Shown: in pieces, positions 1 to 6,603 of the stretch
Layout of the letters: each line of letters opens with the position of its first letter
Numbering within the stretch: position 1 is the first letter of the stretch
The notes under the pieces: model-generated
What the model saw: the letters and a program-made list of their open reading frames with translations, nothing else
Databases searched by the model: none
Told to the model about the DNA's origin: nothing
Translations under genes and position numbers: made by a program
Source of the DNA: Dehalococcoidales bacterium
GTDB lineage: Bacteria; Chloroflexota; Dehalococcoidia; Dehalococcoidales; Fen-1064
Reading direction: 5' to 3'
Assembly: GCA_028712845.1 (NCBI GenBank)
Contig: JAQTPO010000019.1
Coordinates: 1-20,634, forward strand
DNA length: 20,634 bases

Positions 1-71
1 GCGGGATACGGGATTCGAACCCGTGACAACCTGCTTGGAAAGCAGGCGTTCTACCCCTGAACTAATCCCGC
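1..71 (-). tRNA. tRNA-Gly(UCC), 3' end cut by window edge
   Basis: The minus strand folds into a full cloverleaf: a 7-bp acceptor stem (GCGGGAT with ATCCCGC), a D stem (GTTC with GAAC), an anticodon stem (CCTGC with GCAGG) around the loop TTTCCAA, and a T stem (ACGGG with CCCGT) around TTCGAAT. The anticodon TCC reads GGA/GGG glycine codons. The discriminator base and any encoded CCA lie outside the window. A consensus promoter sits just upstream, so the leader would be only about six bases. Confidence 0.96.
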
Positions 72-83
72 AAAAGTATCTAA

Positions 84-112
84 ATTTTACCTAAAGTAAG
101 GAACTTTGTCAA
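84..112 (-). promoter_or_regulatory. Sigma-70-type promoter of tRNA-Gly
   Basis: On the minus strand, TTGACA (107-112) and TAAAAT (84-89) are separated by 17 bases, a near-consensus arrangement. The predicted start falls about six bases before the tRNA. The spacer holds a short dyad, AAAGT and ACTTT (93-97 and 103-107), whose meaning is unknown. Confidence 0.75.
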
Positions 113-154
113 AATTTAATTTGTATTATCATGAAATCTCCACTTTCCGTCAAT

Positions 155-184
155 TTGCCCTCGTCTCCTCAGTCAAGCTATAAT
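155..184 (+). promoter_or_regulatory. Candidate promoter of the MoxR-VWA group
   Basis: TTGCCC (155-160) and TATAAT (179-184) are 18 bases apart. This gives a leader of roughly 80 bases ahead of the ATG at 274. The -10 box is perfect but the -35 matches only four of six positions. Confidence 0.45.
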
Positions 185-236
185 TCAATTAGTACATCAG
201 TCTGCTCAATCAAGCAGTTTTCAAGAGTACTTCAGA

Positions 237-254
237 TTCCCGCCTGCGCGGGAA
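237..254. repeat. Short GC-rich palindrome in the moxR leader
   Basis: TTCCCGC and GCGGGAA form a perfect 7-bp stem around CTGC, ending seven bases before the GGGAGG ribosome binding site of the next gene. Palindromes of this type are common as dispersed intergenic repeats in bacteria. Only this copy is seen here, although related CCCGCCTG sequence occurs inside the element at 3299-3578. In mRNA it could hinder or insulate translation initiation. Confidence 0.55.
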
Positions 255-273
255 CAAACTTCAGGGAGGCGTT

Positions 274-1143
274 ATGTCATCTAAAAACGGCGGATTCGAC
301 CGGTTCAAAGGCTCCAGTGATTATGTTACTTCGGAAGAACTGCGGAAAGCGGTGAATGTGTCCATCGCGTTAGGCAGGCCTTTACTAATCAGAGGCGAAC
401 CGGGCACTGGCAAGACAATGCTTGCCCACAGCATCGCTAAGGGACTGGGAAAGAAACTACTTGTTTGGAATATCAAATCCACCACCAAAGCCCAGGAAGG
501 CATGTATGTTTATGACACAGTGCAACGTCTCAACGACAGCCGGTTTGGCGATAAAGATGTTTCTGACATCAAACAATATATCAAACTGGGCAAACTGGGT
601 CAGGCTTTCGCCTCGCCGGAGCAGGTGGTGTTACTCATCGATGAGGTCGATAAAGCCGATATCGAGTTCCCCAATGACCTGCTTAATGAGCTCGATGAAA
701 TGAGTTTCTACATCCCTGAAACCAATGAAACCATCACGGCGCGCAACCGTCCCATCACCATTATCACCAGCAACGCTGAAAAAGAACTGCCGGATGCTTT
801 CCTGCGGCGTTGCATTTTCCACTTTATCGAATTCCCTACACCGCAATTGATGGAGCAGATTGTGGCGGTTCATTTCCCCGACCTGAAAAACAACCTGCTT
901 AAAGAAGCGATGAAGAGCTTTTACGCCCTGAGGGAAATCGATGAATTCCGCAAAAAACCATCTACGAGTGAACTCGTTGACTGGATTCGGGTGCTGATTG
1001 CCAGTGAAACACCCATCGATATTATTTCTAAAGAAGTGCCCTTCACCGGCGCTCTGCTGAAGAAGGAAGTGGATTACGACCATTTTATCAATACCTATAT
1101 GGTACGGAGAGGGGATAGCTACGTTCTACGCCGGTCATTATAG
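274..1143 (+). CDS. MoxR-family AAA+ ATPase
   Basis: This 289-residue protein is probably a chaperone-like ATPase that remodels or activates a partner, as MoxR proteins do together with VWA-domain proteins. Visible motifs are Walker A GEPGTGKT (residues 41-48), Walker B LLIDEVDKAD with D123 and E124, a sensor-1 ITSN ending at N167, and an arginine-finger region LRR (177-179). The length is normal for compact MoxR/CoxD-type ATPases. The ATG is preceded at good spacing by GGGAGG. The next gene encodes a CoxE-type VWA protein, the classic partner, about 150 bases downstream with a degenerate repeat copy between them. The client complex is not identifiable: no carbon monoxide dehydrogenase or other metalloenzyme genes are visible. 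A CoxD-like role is therefore only one possibility. Confidence 0.9.
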   Translation: MSSKNGGFDRFKGSSDYVTSEELRKAVNVSIALGRPLLIRGEPGTGKTMLAHSIAKGLGKKLLVWNIKSTTKAQEGMYVYDTVQRLNDSRFGDKDVSDIKQYIKLGKLGQAFASPEQVVLLIDEVDKADIEFPNDLLNELDEMSFYIPETNETITARNRPITIITSNAEKELPDAFLRRCIFHFIEFPTPQLMEQIVAVHFPDLKNNLLKEAMKSFYALREIDEFRKKPSTSELVDWIRVLIASETPIDIISKEVPFTGALLKKEVDYDHFINTYMVRRGDSYVLRRSL

Positions 1144-1163
1144 CCATGTTTGTATTCAAAAAC

Positions 1164-1220
1164 CATTGCGAGGTTACCCTTCGTTCCCTCAGGATAAACT
1201 CCGTACCCGAAGCAATCTCG
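1164..1220. repeat. Dispersed CATTGCGAG-type repeat, copy 1 (partial)
   Basis: This intergenic stretch starts with CATTGCGAG and ends with AAGCAATCTCG. It contains a 22-base block that is identical, in inverted orientation, to part of the copy at 16785-16887. It therefore belongs to a dispersed non-coding repeat family in this genome. No coding potential is evident. Confidence 0.7.
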
Positions 1221-1294
1221 ATTGTGCATAACTCCGTTGTACTTAATAAAAAATGAGAGTGCTGAACGATAAGGACTAACTGAACGGCTTCGTT

Positions 1295-2464
1295 ATGTTT
1301 ATCGACTTTTTTTATACCCTGCGTAAGAAAAACGTCCCGGTGTCATTCACCGAGTGGATGACGCTGATGGAAGCGCTCGCCGATGGTCACATCAATGACC
1401 TCGACGAATTCTATTTTATGGCAAGAGCCATTCTGGTAAAAAGCGAAGCTCATTTCGACCATTATGACGTGGCTTTTCAGGAGTATTTCAAAGGCACCGA
1501 AACGGTCGAAGAAATCACCAAACAAATATTGGAATGGCTCAAAAATCCTCACACCCGCCGTGCTCTAACCGAAGAACAACTTGCCACTCTCAAAAAATTA
1601 GGTCTCGATGAGCTTATCAAACAGCTCGAGGAGCGGCTTAAAGAGCAGAAAGAAGCCCACGATGGTGGCAGTTACTGGATTGGTCGTGGTGGTATTTCGC
1701 CCTTCGGGCACTCCGGGGACAATCCCGCCGGCATTAGAATCGGGGGTCCCGGTGGCAGGGGTCACGCAATCAAAATTGCCGAGGAACGCCGGTTCCGTAA
1801 CTACCGAAACGACCTGACGCTCGATGTCCGCCAAATCAAGCTGGCATTGAAAGGGCTGAGGCGTCTGAACCGTATTGGACCACAGGATGAATTGGACATC
1901 GATGAAACGATTGACCGCACGGCGAAAAATGTCGGTGATATTGAGTTGGTCTGGAGACGGAGGCGCAAGAACGCCGTCAAGCTCCTGCTGCTGATGGACA
2001 CTGGCGGGTCGATGGATCCATTTGTGCGTACCTGCAGTCAACTGTTTACCGCGGCACATTCCAGCACCCATTTCAAAGACTTCAAGTACTACTATTTCCA
2101 CAACTGTATCTATGACGAGGTCTATAAAGATATGGAACGGATGGAAAAAGTCAGCACCGACTATCTTCTGCAAACGCTGGAGCCTGACTATAAGACCGTG
2201 ATTGTCGGGGATGCCAATATGGCACTGGAAGAATTGCTGGAAAAAGATGGCGCAATTTATTATTATCAGCGTAATGAAACACCCGGTATCGAATGGCTGA
2301 AGCGGATTTCCAAACATTTTACCCACACTGTCTGGCTCAATCCTGATTACGTGCTTTCATGGACACCGCCAACGGTCTCTCTCATCAGCAAGGTTTTCCC
2401 GATGTACCGCCTGACCATCGACGGGCTGGATAAAGCCGTGAAGAAACTGGTAGTCAAAAGATGA
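1295..2464 (+). CDS. VWA domain protein, CoxE family
   Basis: This 389-residue cytosolic protein begins MFIDFFYTLRKKNVPVS, which is typical of CoxE-type VWA proteins. An N-terminal helical region is followed by a charged segment (about 100-122), a glycine-rich linker (about 123-158) and a C-terminal VWA domain from about residue 225. The metal-binding (MIDAS) motif is D235-T-G-G-S239, with glycine where the usual DxSxS has its first serine. The following GSMDPF matches CoxE relatives. Such proteins work with MoxR ATPases to assemble or activate enzymes, so it likely partners with the upstream ATPase. A Shine-Dalgarno-like AAGGA is about 19 bases before the ATG, which is distant. An in-frame CTG at 1280 would sit closer, but family comparison favours the ATG. 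Confidence 0.88.
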   Translation: MFIDFFYTLRKKNVPVSFTEWMTLMEALADGHINDLDEFYFMARAILVKSEAHFDHYDVAFQEYFKGTETVEEITKQILEWLKNPHTRRALTEEQLATLKKLGLDELIKQLEERLKEQKEAHDGGSYWIGRGGISPFGHSGDNPAGIRIGGPGGRGHAIKIAEERRFRNYRNDLTLDVRQIKLALKGLRRLNRIGPQDELDIDETIDRTAKNVGDIELVWRRRRKNAVKLLLLMDTGGSMDPFVRTCSQLFTAAHSSTHFKDFKYYYFHNCIYDEVYKDMERMEKVSTDYLLQTLEPDYKTVIVGDANMALEELLEKDGAIYYYQRNETPGIEWLKRISKHFTHTVWLNPDYVLSWTPPTVSLISKVFPMYRLTIDGLDKAVKKLVVKR

Positions 2465-2495
2465 TATAGTGTCAGCATAATTATAGTATCTCAAC

Positions 2496-2508
2496 CCGTA
2501 AATTACGG
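2496..2508. promoter_or_regulatory. Operator-like dyad upstream of the SagB-type gene
   Basis: CCGTAA and TTACGG form a perfect inverted repeat around one base, 16 bases before the ATG at 2525 and just upstream of the GAGGAG ribosome binding site. A TATAGT (2482-2487) upstream could be a -10 box but has no matching -35. The site could be an operator or a small leader hairpin. This is suggestive only. Confidence 0.3.
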
Positions 2509-2524
2509 CAGAGGAGTCAGTGTA

Positions 2525-3259
2525 ATGGGCAGTAACATCGGGGACAGATTTCAACAGGAAACCAAATACACCCGCGATAACGTCGCCTTCCTGCGCACAC
2601 CTGCTGACATAGTAAACCGACCGCCTATTAGTAAAAAGTACGCTGACAAACCGCGTATCACGTTACCGCCGCCGCAAGCGGGAGAGCTTCTCTCCCTCGA
2701 CCAGGCTTTACGAAAGCGCAAGAGCACCCGCCAGTACGCGAACAAACCTATCACCCTCGACCAATTATCTTACCTGATTTGGGCGACGACCGGCATACAA
2801 CGCACCGAAGGTGAATTCCGCTTCCGCACCGCGCCGTCAGCAGGCAGGACATACCCCATCGAAACCTATCTGGTCGTGAATAACATCTCCGGCATTCCGC
2901 AGGGACTTTACCATTATGCCATCGTGGCACACGCGCTGGAAACCATGAAAGAGGGCGATTTCAGTAATGAAGTGAAACGCGCCGCAATGGCGCAGAAAAT
3001 CTGCGCTGAGTCACCAGTGGTTTTTCTCTGGACGGCCATTTTCCAGAGAGTGAAATACAGATACCACGAGCACTCTTACCGCTATGTTTACCTCGATGCC
3101 GGACACATCGCCCAGAATCTGGCGCTCACCGCCACGGCAATGGGATTAGCTACCTGTCAGATTGGCGCCTTTTTTGACAATGAGGTCAATACCTTCATCG
3201 GGGTGGATGGCATCGAAGAAAGTATTGTCTATATGTCGGTTACCGGTTGGCAAGCATAA
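2525..3259 (+). CDS. SagB-type nitroreductase-fold dehydrogenase
   Basis: This 244-residue protein belongs to the FMN-dependent nitroreductase superfamily, SagB/ThcOx branch. The FMN phosphate-binding region is seen as RKRKSTRQYANKPIT (about 63-77), followed by LSYLIWATTGIQ and the characteristic APSAGRTYPIE block (about 103-113). The C-terminal half has the YLDAGHIAQNLALTATAMGLATCQIGAF segment that contacts flavin in the family. SagB enzymes oxidise azolines in thiazole/oxazole peptide maturation, but no YcaO cyclodehydratase or precursor peptide is visible here. The true substrate is therefore unknown and a stand-alone flavin oxidoreductase is equally likely. The start is well supported by GAGGAG at 2511-2516. 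It follows the VWA gene by 60 bases and may be co-transcribed. Confidence 0.85.
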   Translation: MGSNIGDRFQQETKYTRDNVAFLRTPADIVNRPPISKKYADKPRITLPPPQAGELLSLDQALRKRKSTRQYANKPITLDQLSYLIWATTGIQRTEGEFRFRTAPSAGRTYPIETYLVVNNISGIPQGLYHYAIVAHALETMKEGDFSNEVKRAAMAQKICAESPVVFLWTAIFQRVKYRYHEHSYRYVYLDAGHIAQNLALTATAMGLATCQIGAFFDNEVNTFIGVDGIEESIVYMSVTGWQA

Positions 3260-3371
3260 AAAGCAAATTCACGCCATTTAGTTTAATAACAAACCAAGGC
3301 TGTTTAAAAATGTCACCTATTTTAATAGAGGAAGAGGTTTTGGTACGACAGTCGTCCCGCCTGTCGGCAAA

Positions 3372-3393
3372 GGGCAAGCGAGGACGCTTGCCC
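3372..3393. repeat. Hairpin inside the MITE-like element
   Basis: GGGCAAGCG (3372-3380) and CGCTTGCCC (3385-3393) form a perfect 9-bp stem with an AGGA loop. There is no following T-run, so it is not a typical intrinsic terminator. It is probably part of the element's internal palindromic structure. Confidence 0.7.
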
Positions 3394-3405
3394 TACCCTA
3401 CCCGT

Positions 3406-3498
3406 GTCATTGCGAGTCCTCCCGATGAAGGACGTGGCAATCTCTGGGAGGAGAACCCCCATGCCACCCTGAGATTGCTTCGCTACTCTCGCAATGAC
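3406..3498. repeat. Dispersed CATTGCGAG-type repeat, copy 2 (complete TIRs)
   Basis: A perfect 11-bp terminal inverted repeat, GTCATTGCGAG (3406-3416) and CTCGCAATGAC (3488-3498), bounds a 93-bp unit. Internally it carries GAAGGACGTGGCAATCT, which also occurs in the copy at 16785-16887. It lies wholly inside the larger 280-bp element, so one element appears nested in, or composed of, the other. Confidence 0.75.
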
Positions 3499-3605
3499 GA
3501 TGGAAACAGGATTCACCGTCAAGACTCGTCATGAACTTGTTGAATAGGTCAGAAAGACAGAAAACATTTTAAAACAGCCCAAGGTAATATGGAGACCTCA
3601 AAGAT

Positions 3606-3845
3606 ATGAAAGACACAGATTTCGTCACCATTGAAGTAGTCTATGGGGAACTAACAGCCGGCATTCTCAAAGCACACCTTGAAAGTGAGGGGATTCCGGT
3701 ATTTCTACAATATGAAACACTGGGTAGAATGACCCCCTTTACGGTTGATGGTTTGGGGGAAATCAAGATAAAGGTGCCGGCACAATTTGCTGAGGTAGCA
3801 AAACAGATCATTCAGCAGACGCCTGATAACTCGGAATCCAGCTAG
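3606..3845 (+). CDS. DUF2007-type small protein
   Basis: This 79-residue soluble protein resembles DUF2007 (putative prokaryotic signal-transducing protein). It starts with a beta-strand that reads as FVTIEVVYGELTAGILKAHL and continues with a short helix and the segment ESEGIPVFLQYETLG. It ends with a strand plus helix, IKIKVPAQFAEVAKQIIQ, and a polar tail. This ferredoxin-like half-domain is widespread, and its function is unknown. A GGAG lies about 11 bases before the ATG. The gene begins 23 bases after the MITE-like element's flanking repeat and ends about 100 bases before the Lon-like gene, which has its own promoter. No cysteine or zinc motif is present. Confidence 0.75.
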   Translation: MKDTDFVTIEVVYGELTAGILKAHLESEGIPVFLQYETLGRMTPFTVDGLGEIKIKVPAQFAEVAKQIIQQTPDNSESS

Positions 3846-3856
3846 ATTTCTCTTTA

Positions 3857-3900
3857 ACTATTGTCTACATCAGACCAGTAATATCTGTTATGATATGTTT
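3857..3900 (+). promoter_or_regulatory. Promoter region of the Lon-like gene (extended -10)
   Basis: TGTTATGAT (3886-3894) is a good extended -10 element, TG-N-TATGAT. It predicts a transcript start near 3901 and a leader of about 50 bases to the GTG at 3952. The region shares ACTATTGTCT, ATCAG-CCAG and GATATGTTT, in the same order, with the promoter region of the pilus operon (6527-6565). The TTGTCT box is 22 bases from the -10, too far for a standard -35. Confidence 0.5.
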
Positions 3901-3951
3901 TACACGGTTTCCGGCATTTTACAGCGGTCAAATCACGTTCGGGAGGAGAGA

Positions 3952-6432
3952 GTGATAAAGGAACTTAAGGCAGAACAGGTAAGATTGAAATGTGACCCGA
4001 TGATGTTTAAGTGCGCCTCTACGACTGATTTAGACCCGTATGAAGGTATTATAGGTCAGGATAGAGCCTTAAGCGCTCTCAAGTTCGGACTTAATATTCA
4101 ACGGGCGGGATTTAATATCTTCGTGTCCGGACTTGCCGGCACAGGCAAGACAACAGTCATCAAATCATTTCTGGATGCACTGGCTGCTAAAAAAGAAACC
4201 CCACCGGATTGGTGTTACGTCTATAATTTCAAGGATGCCGACCGCCCGAATGCTCTAAAAATACCAGCCGGAACAGGACAGAGCCTGCAAAAAGACATGA
4301 AACACACCATCGATAACGTAAAACGTACACTTGTGCAGACCTTTGCCAGCAAGGAATACGGTAACCACCGTTCGGAACTGGTTGACGCCCTCAATAAAAA
4401 ACGGGAGACAGTTTTCAACACCCTCAGCCTGAAAGCAAAAGAAAAAGGGCTTCTCTTGAAGGCTTCACAGGTGGGACTGATGCTTATCCCTGCCTCCAGT
4501 GACCAGCCAATGAGCGAAGAGGCATTCCAGAAACTCAATCCGGCAGATAAAGATGTTTTAATAAAGAACCGCGAAGAATTGATGAAAGAGCTTAAAGACC
4601 ACATCGCAGAGCTTCAGGTTGAAGAGAACAATGTGGAGAAGCAGCTTGAAGAAAACGACCATCAGGTGGTCGGATTTACCATTGGCCACATTTTTGACGA
4701 AATGAAAAATAAGTATCGCAAGCTGACGCCCGTAGTCGATTACCTTGGCGAGGTTGAGCAAAATATCATTGAGAATTTTGAACAGTTCAAGGTAGAGCCA
4801 AAGAACCATAGTTCTGCCGACCCGTGGACGGCGATGCAGGAGATGAGCAAGAAACAATCTCTTACCAAATATGAGGTCAACGTTCTGGTGGACAATTCCG
4901 GGCTAAAGGGAGCACCGGTAATTCTGGAGCTTAACCCCACTTTCAATAATTTACTGGGGCGCATTGAAAAGGATGCCCAGTTCGGGGCACTTTTCACCGA
5001 TTATACAATGATTAAGAGCGGCTCTCTGCACCGCGCCAATGGCGGTTTTTTAGTAATGAGGATTGAAGACCTGCTTTCCGGCTTTCAAACATGGGAAGGT
5101 TTGAAAAGAACATTGCGCGATGGCAATCTGGTGATTGAAGACATAGGCGAAAGGCTCGGTTATATCGCCACTAAAAGTCTGAGGCCGGAACCGGTCCCTC
5201 TGGACATCAAAGTCGTTATCATCGGAGAGCCGATGTACTACTATCTGCTTCTTCACTATGACCGTGAATTCAGCGAACTTTTCAAGGTTAAAGCTGATTT
5301 TGACAGTCAGATGGATAGAACAGAGAAGAATCTTAAGGACTACGCCGCTGTTATCTGCCGCATCTGCGGAGAAGAAAAACTGAAACATCTAAAGAGTGAC
5401 GCCTTAGCAAAAATCATCGAGTATAGTTCACGACTGGCTGAAAATCAAGAAAAGCTTTCCACTCTCTTTGCGGATATTGCCGATATTATCCGCGAGGCTA
5501 ATTTCTGGGCAGATGAAAACAAAGCGCGGCTCATTGAAGCCAAACATATCCAGAAAGCCATCGAACAGAAAGTTTATCGCTCTAACCTTATCCAGCAGCA
5601 CATCAACGAAATGATTAACAAGAATACCATCATGATAGATACTAATGGCGAAGCTATCGGGCAGGTAAACGGCTTAGCCGTGATAGACCTGGGTGATTTC
5701 GCCTTCGGCAGACCGAGCCGCATCACTGCCAGCCTGGGATTGGGTAGAGAAGGAGTGATGGACATTGAAAGGGAAGCCCGGCTGGGAGGCAGATTGCATA
5801 CCAAGGGCGTGATGATTCTCAATGGCTACATCACCGAAAAATACGCTCGCGATATCCCTCTCTCTTTATCTGCTCGCCTGGCTTTTGAGCAGAGTTATGA
5901 TGAAGTGGATGGCGATAGCGCCTCCAGCACCGAGCTGTATGCGCTTCTGTCCCGTCTGGCAGAGGCACCGACTAAGCAAGGATTTGCCGTCACCGGCTCA
6001 GTCAATCAGAAAGGTGAGGTACAGGCAATCGGCGGTGTGAACGAGAAAATTGAAGGCTTCTTCGAGGTATGCCGTGCAAACGGTCTGACAGGCGAACAGG
6101 GAGTAATTATCCCTGCCAGCAACATCAAACACTTGATGCTAAAAGAAGATGTCGTTGCGGCAATCGGGAAAGGTAAATTCCACATCTATCCGGTGAGCAC
6201 TATTGATGAAGGGATTGAAATCCTGACCGGCATTAAAGCCGGAAAACGATTAAAGAGCGGCGCTTTCCAGGCTGATTCTATCAATGACCGTGTGCAAAAA
6301 CGGCTCTTACTGATGGCAGAGAAATTGAGAGACTTCGGCAAGCCTGATGAAAAATCAGAAAGGAAAAATAAAAACCACAATGATTCTGAGGCTGAGGAAT
6401 CCAAACCGAAGAAATATGATGCCATGCTATAA
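3952..6432 (+). CDS. Lon-like ATP-dependent protease (AAA_32/Lon_C type)
   Basis: This 826-residue protease has an N-terminal AAA+ ATPase module with Walker A GLAGTGKT (residues 60-67), a long inserted helical/coiled-coil region (about 120-250) and a C-terminal Lon-type Ser-Lys protease domain. The catalytic serine is S656 in DGDSASS. The catalytic lysine is K699 in GGVNEKIEGFF. Their 43-residue separation equals that of E. coli Lon (S679-K722). There is no classical Lon substrate-binding N-domain and no membrane segment, so it is a cytosolic LonC/AAA_32-type relative rather than canonical Lon or LonB. It ends in a highly charged tail. The GTG start is chosen because GGAGG (3942-3946) precedes it by five bases. 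An upstream in-frame ATG at 3895 overlaps the -10 region and lacks a ribosome binding site. Substrates are unknown. Confidence 0.9.
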   Translation: MIKELKAEQVRLKCDPMMFKCASTTDLDPYEGIIGQDRALSALKFGLNIQRAGFNIFVSGLAGTGKTTVIKSFLDALAAKKETPPDWCYVYNFKDADRPNALKIPAGTGQSLQKDMKHTIDNVKRTLVQTFASKEYGNHRSELVDALNKKRETVFNTLSLKAKEKGLLLKASQVGLMLIPASSDQPMSEEAFQKLNPADKDVLIKNREELMKELKDHIAELQVEENNVEKQLEENDHQVVGFTIGHIFDEMKNKYRKLTPVVDYLGEVEQNIIENFEQFKVEPKNHSSADPWTAMQEMSKKQSLTKYEVNVLVDNSGLKGAPVILELNPTFNNLLGRIEKDAQFGALFTDYTMIKSGSLHRANGGFLVMRIEDLLSGFQTWEGLKRTLRDGNLVIEDIGERLGYIATKSLRPEPVPLDIKVVIIGEPMYYYLLLHYDREFSELFKVKADFDSQMDRTEKNLKDYAAVICRICGEEKLKHLKSDALAKIIEYSSRLAENQEKLSTLFADIADIIREANFWADENKARLIEAKHIQKAIEQKVYRSNLIQQHINEMINKNTIMIDTNGEAIGQVNGLAVIDLGDFAFGRPSRITASLGLGREGVMDIEREARLGGRLHTKGVMILNGYITEKYARDIPLSLSARLAFEQSYDEVDGDSASSTELYALLSRLAEAPTKQGFAVTGSVNQKGEVQAIGGVNEKIEGFFEVCRANGLTGEQGVIIPASNIKHLMLKEDVVAAIGKGKFHIYPVSTIDEGIEILTGIKAGKRLKSGAFQADSINDRVQKRLLLMAEKLRDFGKPDEKSERKNKNHNDSEAEESKPKKYDAML

Positions 6433-6526
6433 CACACAACCATAAAGATTGTATATAATTAGATTGTTATTCACCGGGTTAGAAACGTATTGCCGTCTCC
6501 TCCCACAAACGTCCTATGACCAAATG

Positions 6527-6572
6527 ACTATTGTCTCTGGCTATCAGTCCAGATAAGATATGTTTGTATAAT
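6527..6572 (+). promoter_or_regulatory. Candidate promoter of the type IV pilus operon
   Basis: TTGTCT (6531-6536) and TAAGAT (6554-6559) are exactly 17 bases apart. The spacer is almost entirely a dyad, with TCTGG (6536-6540) and CCAGA (6549-6553) around eight bases, which could be an operator. A second possible -10, TATAAT, lies at 6567-6572 without a matching -35. Either choice gives a 24-40 base leader before the pilB ATG. The region resembles the upstream region of the Lon-like gene. Confidence 0.5.
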
Positions 6573-6603
6573 TTTATTCACATAATCTGGATGGATAGTC
6601 ACA

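Larger units (their letters stand above)
3299..3578. mobile_element. MITE-like non-autonomous element with 15-bp TIRs
   Basis: This 280-bp non-coding stretch is bounded by GCTGTTTAAAAATGT (3299-3313) and ACATTTTAAAACAGC (3564-3578), inverted repeats matching at 14 of 15 positions. It is flanked on both sides by CCAAG (3294-3298 and 3579-3583), which looks like a 5-bp target-site duplication. No transposase is encoded. Inside are a GGGCAAGCG/CGCTTGCCC hairpin and a second inverted-repeat unit (3406-3498). The element accounts for most of the gene-free interval 3260-3605. The mobilising transposase family is not identifiable from this window. Confidence 0.7.

Noticed and set aside
131..355. A 74-codon plus-strand open frame ahead of and overlapping the MoxR gene
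   Set aside because: No ribosome binding site, low-complexity Ser-rich composition, and it overlaps the well-supported MoxR start in another frame.
1598..2326. A 242-codon minus-strand open frame inside the VWA gene
   Set aside because: It is antisense to a recognisable CoxE-type protein and its translation has no domain pattern; long antisense frames are expected in such codon use.
3247..3534. A 95-codon open frame covering the repeat region
   Set aside because: Its translation runs through terminal inverted repeats and hairpins and has no protein-like pattern; the DNA is better explained as a mobile element.
3294..3583. A CRISPR array as explanation of the repeats
   Set aside because: The repeats are inverted ends and single hairpins, not regularly spaced direct repeats with spacers; no cas gene is present.
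3895..3951. An upstream ATG extending the Lon-like protein by 19 residues
   Set aside because: It overlaps the extended -10 region and lacks a ribosome binding site, whereas GTG at 3952 has GGAGG at good spacing.
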